This document shows positions 30,622 through 39,233 of a DNA stretch of 64,000 bases, one piece after another. The notes beneath the pieces are model-generated. The model searched no databases, was not told the DNA's origin, and saw only the letters and a program-made list of their open reading frames with translations. Numbering within the stretch: position 1 is the first letter of the stretch; each line of letters begins with the position of its first letter. Source of the stretch: Rathayibacter sp. VKM Ac-2754 (GTDB lineage: Bacteria > Actinomycetota > Actinomycetes > Actinomycetales > Microbacteriaceae); assembly GCF_009807095.1 (NCBI RefSeq), contig NZ_WUCC01000014.1:1-64000 (forward strand). The letters run 5' to 3'. Made by a program: the position numbers and the translations under genes.

Positions 30622-31431
30622 ATGACGCAGATCGGCCGCAGCCGCGCCTCCGTCACCGTGCCGGTCTCGGCCTGGAGCTCGGACTCGCCGTCAGCCGAGG
30701 TGCGCCTCGGCTGGGCCGCTCGCACGGACACCGGACTCGTCCGCAGCGCCAACGAGGACAGCTACCTCGCGAAGTCCCCCCTCTTCGCCGTGGCGGACGG
30801 GATGGGCGGGCACGCGGCGGGAGAGGTCGCCAGCGACGCCGTCGTCTCGAGCCTCTCCCGCGCGGCGACCGGTGCGACTGTCGGCACCGAGGAGATCGAC
30901 CGCGCTCTGAGGGACGCCGTCGACGACATCGCGCGTCACGCCGGCGACGCCGACGGCGGGACCGGCACGACCGTCACCGGAGCGGCGCTCACGGCGGTGG
31001 GCGGCGAGCCCTATTGGTCGATCTTCAACATCGGCGACTCCCGGGTCTACCTCTGGATCCCGGGCTCCCTCGTGCAGCTGACCGTCGACCACTCGATCGT
31101 GCAGGAGCTCGTCGACGCCGGGCTCATCACTCGCGACGAAGCCGACGTCCACCCGCACGGCAACGTGATCACGCGCGCGGTCGGCTTCCACGAGGCCCCC
31201 GTCCCCGACTACCGACTCGTGCCCGTGATCGCGCCCTCCCGATTGCTGATCTGCTCCGACGGACTCACCAAGGAGCTGACCGACGCCGGGCTCGAGCACC
31301 TGCTCTCGAGCACGGCGAGTGCGCTGGAGGCGGCGGACGCGCTGGTCGAGGCCGCCCTCGAGAACGGCGGCCGCGACAACATCACGGTCGTCGTCGTCGA
31401 TGTCCTCGCGGTGACGGGGGACCCGGGCTGA
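30622..31431 (+). CDS. PP2C-family serine/threonine protein phosphatase
   Basis: The 269-residue soluble protein has all PP2C metal-binding motifs: RSANEDSYLAK (Glu45, Asp46), LFAVADGMGGHAAGEVASDA (Asp59), IFNIGDSRVYLW, LLICSDGLTKEL and GGRDNITVVVVDV. It would dephosphorylate Ser/Thr phosphoproteins. ATG 30622 has AGGAG five bases upstream; the longer open frame before it is Arg-rich and not coding-like. The next two genes encode an FHA protein (phosphothreonine reader) and an EccC-like ATPase, so it probably acts on that module. The matching kinase is not in the window. Confidence 0.93.
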   Translation: MTQIGRSRASVTVPVSAWSSDSPSAEVRLGWAARTDTGLVRSANEDSYLAKSPLFAVADGMGGHAAGEVASDAVVSSLSRAATGATVGTEEIDRALRDAVDDIARHAGDADGGTGTTVTGAALTAVGGEPYWSIFNIGDSRVYLWIPGSLVQLTVDHSIVQELVDAGLITRDEADVHPHGNVITRAVGFHEAPVPDYRLVPVIAPSRLLICSDGLTKELTDAGLEHLLSSTASALEAADALVEAALENGGRDNITVVVVDVLAVTGDPG

Positions 31432-31495
31432 TCCCCGTCATCAGGGAGGACACCCACCGCCCCTGGCTACGATGGGGAGAGGAAGGGCGTTCTCG

Positions 31496-32089
31496 GTGAT
31501 CTGCAGCACGTGTGGCTCCAACCTCGCCCCCGGGGCGATCCTCTGCGGTGAGTGCGGATCCTCGGTGGCGTCGCACGCGACGCCCGGGGCGTCGCGACCG
31601 ACGTCCGTCGGCGACACGACGGTGCTCGATCCCTCGCGCCGCGCCTGGCTCCCGGGTCTCGCGCCGGGCCGCCACCGCCGTCCTGCGCCCGGCGCACCGA
31701 TGGCGCCTCCGGCGCAGGGACTCGTCCGGCTCAGCTTCGCGTCGGGACAGCACGCGATCGTGACCGGCAACGGGCTCGTCGGCAGGGAGCCGCTCCCCGA
31801 CCCCGGCGAGACCTTCCGGCACATTCTGGCGATCCCCGACGTCTCGCGCTCGCTCTCGAAGACGCACCTCGAGTTCGGCTTCGACGAGGGCGGCCTCTGG
31901 GTGCGCGACCGCTGGTCGGCCAACGGCTCCGTGCTGGTGACGACCACGCAGGCTCCGCTGCCCCTCGAGGCGGGGCGTCGCTACCGCGCCAAGATCGGGA
32001 GCCGCGTCCTGCTGTCGACCGTCGAGATGGGGATCGAGCGCGTCGACGGCTCCTCCACAGGCTCCGGCCGTCCACCGATCACCCGCTGA
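31496..32089 (+). CDS. Zinc-ribbon plus FHA-domain protein
   Basis: The 197-residue protein has an N-terminal four-cysteine zinc ribbon (Cys3, Cys6, Cys17, Cys20 in ICSTCG and CGECG). A linker follows with a T-rich spot GDTTVLDPS that could be phosphorylated. The C-terminal FHA domain has NGLVGREPLPDPGE, DVSRSLSKTHLEFGF and DRWSANGSVLV, matching GR, SxxH and NG positions. GTG 31496 has GAGGAAGG upstream, and a TACGAT box lies at 31468-31473. It is 38 bases from the EccC-like gene and likely docks phosphothreonine signals onto it. Confidence 0.85.
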   Translation: MICSTCGSNLAPGAILCGECGSSVASHATPGASRPTSVGDTTVLDPSRRAWLPGLAPGRHRRPAPGAPMAPPAQGLVRLSFASGQHAIVTGNGLVGREPLPDPGETFRHILAIPDVSRSLSKTHLEFGFDEGGLWVRDRWSANGSVLVTTTQAPLPLEAGRRYRAKIGSRVLLSTVEMGIERVDGSSTGSGRPPITR

Positions 32090-32127
32090 GCCCCCGCGGC
32101 GCGCTCGCCTCCGGTGAGCTTGACGCC

Positions 32128-34839
32128 ATGACGATCCGAACCGCCACCGCTCCACCGAGTGCGCCCGCTCCTCCCGCGGCACCGACCCGGGCGTCCTTCC
32201 CGTGGATCGCGGCGCTGGCGCCCGTCCTCACCTCGCTCGTGCTCTACGCGCTCACCTCCTCGCCCTACACGCTCGCGCTCGCCGCGCTCGGGCCGATCGT
32301 CGCCGTCGCCTCGTACCTCGACGGGGCGCGGCAGCGACGGCGCTCGGCGCGCATCGAGACGGAGCGCTACCGCCGATCGCTCCTCGAGTACGAGGCCGCC
32401 CTGGTCGAGACCCGCGAGAGCGAGCTCGCGGCGCTGCGTCTCGCCGCCCCGGGCGCGCTCGCGGTCCTCGAGGGCGCGCTGCCGGTGGACACCCGCTGGC
32501 GCCGATCCGCCGCCTCGCTCGAGCTCGTGCTCGGAACGGGTGAGCGCGTCGCCGCGGCGCCCGGGCGGACGCCGGGGCCGACCCTCCCCGACGCGCCGCT
32601 GACCGCTGCTCTCTCGGCCGGCATCGGCGTCGTCGGACCTCCTGTGCTCGTCCGGGCATTCGCGCGGGCCCTGATCGTGCAGTGCGCAGAGCTCGTCGCG
32701 CCGGCCGATCTCTCGATCGTGCTGCCGTCCGGGTCGGAGTGGGCCGGGTCGCGGGCGCTGCCCCACGCGCGGACGGCCGCTGCCCCGGTCGTGCTCAGGG
32801 TCGTGGAGCAGGGCTCGGACGACGAGCCGGTGCCCGACGGGAGGCTGATCGTCCTCACCGACGACCCGTCGCGCCTGCCCACGGCCTGCCGCGTCGTCGT
32901 CGTGCTCGGCGGGCGGGAGGGCGACCTCGTGGTGGGGCGGCTGCTGCCCGGGGTGACGGAGCACCTGCGCGTCGACTACGTCTCCCAGGCGCAGGCGCAG
33001 GCCTACGCGGTCGAGCTCGCCGGCGCGTCCGGCGGCTCCGGGGGTCGCGACCTTCCCGCCCGGGTGCTTCTCACCGAGCTCGGCGCGCTGCGCCGCGGCG
33101 GGGGAGAACCGGGGCTCCGCGCGGTCGTCGGCGCGGTCGAGGACGGTCCGTTCGAGATCGACCTCGTGCGGGACGGTCCGCACGCGATCATCGGCGGGAC
33201 GACGGGCAGCGGCAAGAGCGAGCTGCTCATCGCGTGGATCACGGCGCTCGCGGCGCGCCACGATCCGGCTGCGCTGACCTTCCTCCTCGCGGACTTCAAG
33301 GGCGGCGCGGGCTTCGCCGCGCTGGCCGGGCTCCCGCACGTGACCGGAGTGATCACGGACCTCGATCCGGGCGGCGCCGCCCGGGCCTTCGCCAGCGTCG
33401 CCGCCGAGCTGCGACGTCGGGAGGTCGTCCTGGCGCAGCACAGCGTGCCGGACATCGCGAGGCTCGCGCCCGGCACTCTGGCGAGGCTCGTGATCGTCGT
33501 CGACGAGTGCGCGGTGGTGCTCGAGCGCTCGCCCGAGCTGCACCGGGCGTTCGCGGACATCACGGCGCGCGGGCGCTCGCTCGGCGTCCACCTCGTCCTC
33601 TGCACGCAGAGGCCGGTGGGGGTGGTCCGCGATGCGGTCGCGGCCAACTGCGGCCTGCGCATCGCCCTGAGGGTGCAGGACACCGCCGACTCGAGAGCTC
33701 TGATCGGCTCGGACGCGGCCGCCCGCCTTCCGCACGGCACTCCCGGCCGGTGCATCGTCTCGGTCGGCGGACGGCAGAGACTCGTGCAGTCTGCGATCGC
33801 CCGGAGCGAGGATCTCGCGGCGGCCGTGCAGCCGGGTGACGAGGAGGTCGCGGTGCACCGGCCGTGGCGCGACCCGCTGCCGGCGGTGCTCCCGCTGCCG
33901 GGCGGAGGAGACGGGCGCCTCCTCCTCGGGCTGGTGGACCGTCCCGAGGAGCAGAGTCAGGTGGTCGTCGCGCTCGAGCGCCGGTCCGTCCTGGTGCTCG
34001 GGGCCTCCGGCTCCGGGCGCTCGGGGGCGCTGCGGACGATCGCGACGCAGCTCAGCCCGGCGCGCCTCGTCGGACCGCACGATGCGGAGGAGGCGTGGGA
34101 CGCGATCGTCGACGACTCCCCCGGTTCCGGGCCGCTCCTCGTCGACGATCTCGACCTGCTGCTGAGGCGCTGCACCGACGAGGAGCGGCGGCGTCTGCTC
34201 GACGCCCTGCAGACCGCGGTCAGAGCGGGGGAGCGCCTGGTCGTCGCCGCCGCGCGCCGCCCCACGGACGGTCTCGCCGCGCTGCGGGACGCCTTCGACG
34301 ACGTCCTGCTGCTCCGCGCATCGAACCGCCAGGAGCACCAGCTCCTCGCGCTCGCCGGGGAGGTCTTCGATCCCGAGCTCCCACCCGGCGGCGGCTGGTG
34401 GCACGGGGAGCGGATCCAGGTCTTCGCGCCCGCCGAGAATGCGTCCGACGTCGCCTCATCGACACCACCCGAGGTGTCGTTCGCTCGGGGCCCGGTCGCC
34501 GTCCTGACGAACCGCGCCCGGGCGGTCCGCTCGCGCCTGGAGGCGCTGGGGGTCGCGGTCTCGAGCACGGAGGAGGCGCTCGCCGCAGAGACACCGCGAG
34601 GCGCCGTGATCGGCTCTGTCTTCGAGTGGTCCTCCGCCCGCAGCCTCCTCACCGCGGTGCGCCGAGCAGGGACGGTCGTGGTCGATGTCGCGCCGAGCGA
34701 GGCGCGACTCGTCCTCGGGGCGCTGGGGCCCCCACCGCTCTGCTCCGGAGACCGCGTCCTGGTCGAGCGCGACGGCACGCTCCACCGAGCGCGCTGGCCG
34801 GCGACGGACCGGCCCGAACACAGGGAATCCTCCGTATGA
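32128..34839 (+). CDS. FtsK/SpoIIIE-type ATPase, EccC-like, with one intact and one degenerate P-loop
   Basis: The 903-residue protein has two membrane helices near the N-terminus (about residues 24-62), then a cytoplasmic region. The first ATPase domain has Walker A GGTTGSGKS (residues 356-364, Lys363). LLADFKGGAGFAALAGLPHV follows, with Walker B LVIVVDECAVVL (Asp459-Glu460) and LVLCTQRPVGVV. The second domain has GASGSGRS at 625-632 with Arg631 in place of Lys, so it probably cannot hydrolyse ATP. This fits the EccC/EssC motor of type VII secretion more than DNA-translocating FtsK, as there is no gamma DNA-binding domain. It is shorter than typical EccC (about 1300 residues). ATG 32128 is chosen by fit to the membrane helices. 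Confidence 0.85.
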   Translation: MTIRTATAPPSAPAPPAAPTRASFPWIAALAPVLTSLVLYALTSSPYTLALAALGPIVAVASYLDGARQRRRSARIETERYRRSLLEYEAALVETRESELAALRLAAPGALAVLEGALPVDTRWRRSAASLELVLGTGERVAAAPGRTPGPTLPDAPLTAALSAGIGVVGPPVLVRAFARALIVQCAELVAPADLSIVLPSGSEWAGSRALPHARTAAAPVVLRVVEQGSDDEPVPDGRLIVLTDDPSRLPTACRVVVVLGGREGDLVVGRLLPGVTEHLRVDYVSQAQAQAYAVELAGASGGSGGRDLPARVLLTELGALRRGGGEPGLRAVVGAVEDGPFEIDLVRDGPHAIIGGTTGSGKSELLIAWITALAARHDPAALTFLLADFKGGAGFAALAGLPHVTGVITDLDPGGAARAFASVAAELRRREVVLAQHSVPDIARLAPGTLARLVIVVDECAVVLERSPELHRAFADITARGRSLGVHLVLCTQRPVGVVRDAVAANCGLRIALRVQDTADSRALIGSDAAARLPHGTPGRCIVSVGGRQRLVQSAIARSEDLAAAVQPGDEEVAVHRPWRDPLPAVLPLPGGGDGRLLLGLVDRPEEQSQVVVALERRSVLVLGASGSGRSGALRTIATQLSPARLVGPHDAEEAWDAIVDDSPGSGPLLVDDLDLLLRRCTDEERRRLLDALQTAVRAGERLVVAAARRPTDGLAALRDAFDDVLLLRASNRQEHQLLALAGEVFDPELPPGGGWWHGERIQVFAPAENASDVASSTPPEVSFARGPVAVLTNRARAVRSRLEALGVAVSSTEEALAAETPRGAVIGSVFEWSSARSLLTAVRRAGTVVVDVAPSEARLVLGALGPPPLCSGDRVLVERDGTLHRARWPATDRPEHRESSV

Positions 34840-34904
34840 CGATGCCTCCAGCACGGAATTCGTGACGATCGTGTTTCCGGATGCGCGATCTCGTCGGTCC
34901 GCCG

Positions 34905-34933
34905 TCGACAGGCGGTGGGGGCTGTGCCAGTAT
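34905..34933 (+). promoter_or_regulatory. Promoter of the potDABC operon
   Basis: A -35 box TCGACA (34905-34910) and a -10 box CAGTAT (34928-34933) are separated by exactly 17 bases. The transcript would start near 34940 and carry AGGAG at 34976-34980 before potD. Confidence 0.5.
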
Positions 34934-34987
34934 TTCCTCACATTCACGCCGGTCGGCCGGAGCACCGATCCAGACAGGAGTCGCAGC

Positions 34988-36214
34988 ATGACCCGTCCCC
35001 TCCCGAGGGATCCCGTCCTCCGCGACGCCATCGCCGTGGCGCGCTCCCGGGATCGCGAGCGCAGGGCCGTCCTCTCGCGACGGGCGGTCCTCGGAGGGCT
35101 CGGACTCGGGGCGGGAGCGCTGGCGCTCGCCGCGTGCGCTCCGGTGAGCCGGCCCGCTCCGACGGCCGCGGCGGACGCGTCGGCCTCCGACCCGGCGCTC
35201 GTGTGGGACAACTGGCCCGCCTACCTCGACGAGGACGACGACGGGGCCTATCCGACGCTGCTCGCCTTCGAGGAGCAGACCGGCATCTCGGTGACCTACA
35301 ACGTGGCGGTCGACGACAACAACTCCTACTACGGCAAGGTCAAGGACCAGCTCGCGCTCGGCCAGTACATCGGAGCGGACACGGTCTGCCTGACCGAGTG
35401 GATGGTCTCGCGCCTGGCCCGACGCCAGTACATCCAGGAGCTCGACCACGCGAACATCCCGAACATCGCCAATCTGACGCCGTCGCTCGCGAACCCCGAC
35501 TTCGACCCCGGACGTCATCTCTCGCTGCCGTGGCAGGCGGGCTTCGCCGGCATCTGCTGGAACAAGGAGAAGCTGCCCGGCGGGCTGGAGAGCATCGACG
35601 ACCTGTGGGACCCCGCGCTGCGCGGGCGCGTCGGGGTGCTCAGCGAGATGCGCGACACGATCGGCCTGATCATGCTCGCCCAGGGCACGGACATCGCGGG
35701 GAAGTGGGGCGACGACGAGTTCATGAACGCGATCGACGTCTTCCGCGAGCAGGTGGACGAGGGCCAGATCCGCAACATCAAGGGCAACGCCTATCTGAAC
35801 GACCTGCAGAACGAGGACACCCTCGCCGCCATCTGCTGGTCGGGCGACATCACCCTGATCAACGCGGAGGCCGGCGACAAGTGGGAGTTCGCCCTCCCCG
35901 ACTCCGGTGGCACCCTCTGGAACGACACCTTCGTCGTGCCGATGGGCTCGCAGCGCAAGGCCAACGCCGAAGCCCTCATGAACTACTACTACGAACCCGA
36001 GGTGGCCGCCCAGGTCGCCGCGTGGGTCAACTACATCACCCCCGTCGACGGAGCGAAGGAAGCCATGGAGAGCATCGATCCGGATCTGGCCGAGAACCAG
36101 CTGATCTTCCCCGACGAGGAGACGCTGTCGCAGGCCCACGTCTTCCGGACGCTCACGGCGGACGAAGAGAAGGACTACCAGGCCGAGTTCCAGAAAGTGC
36201 TGCTGGGCATCTGA
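34988..36214 (+). CDS. potD: Polyamine ABC transporter substrate-binding lipoprotein
   Basis: The 408-residue protein has a twin-arginine-like leader (SRRAVLGGLGLGAG, Arg31-Arg32) ending in the lipobox LAAC with Cys50, so it should be lipidated outside the membrane. The mature part ALVWDNWPAYLDEDD and VYNVAVDDNNSYYGKVKDQL-like region match the PotD/PotF family. ICWSGDITLINAEAG is the usual ligand-pocket segment. It is first in potDABC and its stop overlaps potA. Spermidine or putrescine is the likely ligand; the exact one cannot be read. Confidence 0.9.
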   Translation: MTRPLPRDPVLRDAIAVARSRDRERRAVLSRRAVLGGLGLGAGALALAACAPVSRPAPTAAADASASDPALVWDNWPAYLDEDDDGAYPTLLAFEEQTGISVTYNVAVDDNNSYYGKVKDQLALGQYIGADTVCLTEWMVSRLARRQYIQELDHANIPNIANLTPSLANPDFDPGRHLSLPWQAGFAGICWNKEKLPGGLESIDDLWDPALRGRVGVLSEMRDTIGLIMLAQGTDIAGKWGDDEFMNAIDVFREQVDEGQIRNIKGNAYLNDLQNEDTLAAICWSGDITLINAEAGDKWEFALPDSGGTLWNDTFVVPMGSQRKANAEALMNYYYEPEVAAQVAAWVNYITPVDGAKEAMESIDPDLAENQLIFPDEETLSQAHVFRTLTADEEKDYQAEFQKVLLGI

Positions 36215-37413
36215 TGGCCGCCGGAACCTTCGCCGAGAGCGGCGCCGACCTCGAACTGGTCGGGATCAGCAAGCAGTACCCGGGCTTCACCGCCATCGAC
36301 TCCCTCGACCTCACCATCCCCGCGGGATCCTTCTTCGCGCTGCTGGGCCCCTCGGGCTGCGGCAAGACGACGACGCTGCGCCTCGTCGCAGGCCTCGAGG
36401 AGCCCTCCGGCGGCCGCATCCTCATCGGCGGCAAGGACGTCACGGCGACGAAGACGTACCAGCGCCCCGTCAACACGGTCTTCCAGTCGTACGCGCTGTT
36501 CCCGCACATGTCGATCCTCGAGAACGTCGCCTTCGGCCTGAAGCGCCGGAAGATCGACGACCCGGTCGGGAAGGCGCACGAGGCCCTCCGCCTGGTCGAG
36601 CTCGACCACCTCGCCCAGCGACGCCCCGCGCAGCTCTCCGGTGGGCAGCAGCAGCGGGTGGCCCTCGCACGCGCCATCGTCAACCGTCCGGCACTCCTGC
36701 TCCTCGACGAGCCGCTCGGCGCACTCGACCTCAAGCTGCGCCGGCAGATGCAGCTCGAGCTGAAGTCGATCCAGGAGGAGGTCGGCCTCACCTTCCTGCA
36801 CGTCACCCACGACCAGGAGGAGGCCATGACCATGGCCGACACGGTCGCGGTGATGAACAAGGGGCGCATCGAGCAGATGGGCGCCCCCGAGGAGCTCTAC
36901 GAGCTGCCGCGCACCGCCTTCGTCGCCAACTTCCTCGGGCAGTCGAACCTCTTCACGGGGGAGGTCGTCGGCTCGAGCTCCACGGCGCTCACCGTCGAGG
37001 CGGGCGGCAACCGGATCGTGGTGCCGACCGCGAGGTCGGCGCGCGAGTCGGGGGAGATGACCATCGGGGTGCGCCCCGAGAAGCTGCTCCTCCTGACCGA
37101 GGCTCCCGCCGACGCTCCCGATCGCAACGTGCTCGGCCCGGGCCGCGTGGTCGACGTCTCGTTCAGCGGGGTCAGCACGCAGTACACGATCGAGTTCCCG
37201 AGCGTCGGACCCGTCGTCGTCTTCGCGCAGAACATGGTCTTCGGGCCGGTCGTCGGCGAAGGTGCAGAGGTCTGGGTCAGCTGGAGCATCGAGCACGGCT
37301 TCGGCCTCGCCGACGAGCCGGGCACCGTCCCGCGCTTCGACCCAGACGACTCCACGCGGGCGATCGCACTGCAGAAGCGCGGGCTCCTCGCCGGGCGAGC
37401 CGGAGGGTCGTAG
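36214..37413 (+). CDS. potA: Polyamine ABC transporter ATP-binding protein
   Basis: The 399-residue ATPase has Walker A GPSGCGKTT, signature LSGGQQQRVALARA, Walker B LLLLDEPLGALD, and the C-terminal TOBE_2 domain typical of PotA (MTIGVRPEKLLLLTE). ATG 36214 shares a base with the potD stop, which removes a long upstream open frame. It powers import through PotB and PotC. Confidence 0.95.
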   Translation: MAAGTFAESGADLELVGISKQYPGFTAIDSLDLTIPAGSFFALLGPSGCGKTTTLRLVAGLEEPSGGRILIGGKDVTATKTYQRPVNTVFQSYALFPHMSILENVAFGLKRRKIDDPVGKAHEALRLVELDHLAQRRPAQLSGGQQQRVALARAIVNRPALLLLDEPLGALDLKLRRQMQLELKSIQEEVGLTFLHVTHDQEEAMTMADTVAVMNKGRIEQMGAPEELYELPRTAFVANFLGQSNLFTGEVVGSSSTALTVEAGGNRIVVPTARSARESGEMTIGVRPEKLLLLTEAPADAPDRNVLGPGRVVDVSFSGVSTQYTIEFPSVGPVVVFAQNMVFGPVVGEGAEVWVSWSIEHGFGLADEPGTVPRFDPDDSTRAIALQKRGLLAGRAGGS

Positions 37414-37415
37414 GC

Positions 37416-38333
37416 ATGGCCTTCGCCGCCTTCGCGTCCGGCACCGCGGATCCGCTCGACGCGCCCGTCCGGAAGCGGTCGACCATCGCGCTGGTCCTGC
37501 TCCTGCCGGGCATCGCCTACATGCTGCTGTTCTTCCTCACGCCGCTCGTCTCGCTGGTGCTGACCTCGTTCCAGGTCGAGATCCCGGACGGCGACATCGG
37601 CGAGTACGCGCCCGGCTTCGCCTGGCAGAACTACCTCGTCGTGATGGCGGACTACTGGCCGCACGCGCTCCGCTCGTTCGGCTACGCCCTGATCGCGACG
37701 GTGCTGGCGCTGGTCATCAGCTACCCGCTGGCGTACTTCATCGGCGTGAAGGCGCGGCCGTGGCCGCTGCTGCAGAACCTGCTGCTCACTCTCGTCATCG
37801 CGCCGTTCTTCATCAGCTTCCTGCTGCGCACCCTGGCCTGGAAGCAGATCATGTCGGACGAGAGCCCGCTGGTGCAGACGCTGAAGGCGATCGCGATCCT
37901 CCCGAGCGACGGCCACCTCACGGGGACCCCGTTCGCGGTGATCTTCGGCATCACCTACAACTTCATCCCGTTCATGACGCTGCCGCTCTACACGACCCTC
38001 GAGCGACTCGACACGAGGTTCCTCGAGGCGGGATCGGATCTCTACGCGCATCCCGCGTCGGTCTTCTGGAAGGTGACGGTGCCGCTGTCGATGCCCGGCA
38101 TCGTGTCGGGGACCCTGCTCACCTTCATCCCGGCGGCGGGCGACTACATCAACGCGAGCCGCGACTTCCTCGGCTCCTCGCAGACCTCGATGGTCGGCAA
38201 CGCGATCGAGGCGAACTTCCTGACCCTCGAGAACTACCCCGCGGCGGCGGCGCTGTCCATCGTCCTGATGGCCGTCATCCTCGTCATCGTCGGCTTCTAC
38301 GTGAAGCGCAGTGGAACGGAGGACCTCCTGTGA
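37416..38333 (+). CDS. potB: Polyamine ABC transporter permease
   Basis: The 305-residue permease has six membrane helices starting IALVLLLPGIAYMLLFFLTP and the EAA loop LEAGSDLYAHPASVFWKVTV that contacts PotA. It starts two bases after potA and its stop overlaps the GTG of potC. Confidence 0.94.
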   Translation: MAFAAFASGTADPLDAPVRKRSTIALVLLLPGIAYMLLFFLTPLVSLVLTSFQVEIPDGDIGEYAPGFAWQNYLVVMADYWPHALRSFGYALIATVLALVISYPLAYFIGVKARPWPLLQNLLLTLVIAPFFISFLLRTLAWKQIMSDESPLVQTLKAIAILPSDGHLTGTPFAVIFGITYNFIPFMTLPLYTTLERLDTRFLEAGSDLYAHPASVFWKVTVPLSMPGIVSGTLLTFIPAAGDYINASRDFLGSSQTSMVGNAIEANFLTLENYPAAAALSIVLMAVILVIVGFYVKRSGTEDLL

Positions 38334-39205
38334 CCGCCACCGCCGATCGCCCCGTCGCGAGCGCCCAGGAGATCCTCGGCGCCCCGGCCCCCGCTCCCGT
38401 CAGGGGACCGCGCCGGTTCAAGGGTCTCGGGCTCGGTGTCTACACCGCGCTCGCGCTGATCTTCCTGCTCATCCCCATCGGATACACCTTCGTGTTCTCG
38501 TTCAACGACTCGGGCAAGAGCAACCTCGCCTGGCGCGGCTTCACCTTCGACAAGTGGGTGTCGGCCTGGACGAGCCCCGAGGTCATGAGGGCGTTCGGGA
38601 ACAGCCTCCTGGTCGGCGCCGTCGCGACCGTGCTCGCCACCGCGCTCGGCACGATGATCGCGATCGCGCTCGTGCGCTTCCGCTTCCGGTTCCGGTCGGC
38701 GATCAGCCTGCTGCTGTTCCTCCCGATGGCGACCCCCGAGGTCGTGCTCGGAGCCGGTCTCGCGGCGCAGTTCCTGGCGGTGGGGGCCGAGAAGGGGCTC
38801 GTCACGATCATCCTGGCGCACACGATGTTCTGCATCAGCTTCGTGGTGGTGACGGTGAAGGCCCGCGTCGCGAGCCTCGATCCGCGCCTGGAGGAGGCCG
38901 GCCGCGACCTCTACGCCTCGCCCGCTCAGGTCTTCTGGCGCATCACCTTCCCACTGCTGCTGCCGGGGATCCTCGCCGCCGCGCTGCTCTCGTTCGCGCT
39001 GAGCTTCGACGACTTCATCATCACGAACTTCAACTCCGGCTCGGTGACGACGTTCCCGAAGTACATCTACATCGCGGCCGCCCGCGGCATCCCCGCCGAG
39101 GCGAACGTGATCGCGTCGGCCGTCTTCCTCCTGGCGATCGTGATCGTCGTCGTCACGCAGGTGTCGTCGGCGGCCCGGGCGAAGAGGATCGCGCAGAGCC
39201 AGTGA
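38330..39205 (+). CDS. potC: Polyamine ABC transporter permease
   Basis: The 291-residue partner of PotB has membrane helices from GVYTALALIFLLIPIGYTFV and the EAA loop EEAGRDLYASPAQVFWRITF. GTG 38330 overlaps the potB stop (GTGA). It is the last gene of the pot operon and converges on the asparaginase gene; a small GCCCC/GGGGC hairpin (39214-39227) lies between them. Confidence 0.94.
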   Translation: MTATADRPVASAQEILGAPAPAPVRGPRRFKGLGLGVYTALALIFLLIPIGYTFVFSFNDSGKSNLAWRGFTFDKWVSAWTSPEVMRAFGNSLLVGAVATVLATALGTMIAIALVRFRFRFRSAISLLLFLPMATPEVVLGAGLAAQFLAVGAEKGLVTIILAHTMFCISFVVVTVKARVASLDPRLEEAGRDLYASPAQVFWRITFPLLLPGILAAALLSFALSFDDFIITNFNSGSVTTFPKYIYIAAARGIPAEANVIASAVFLLAIVIVVVTQVSSAARAKRIAQSQ

Positions 39206-39233
39206 GCCCGGCGGCCCCTATCGGGGCGCGGTC

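Noticed and set aside
31981-34404. 807-codon open frame antisense to the EccC-like gene
   Set aside because: No domain resemblance, no start context; the plus-strand product has Walker motifs and membrane helices.
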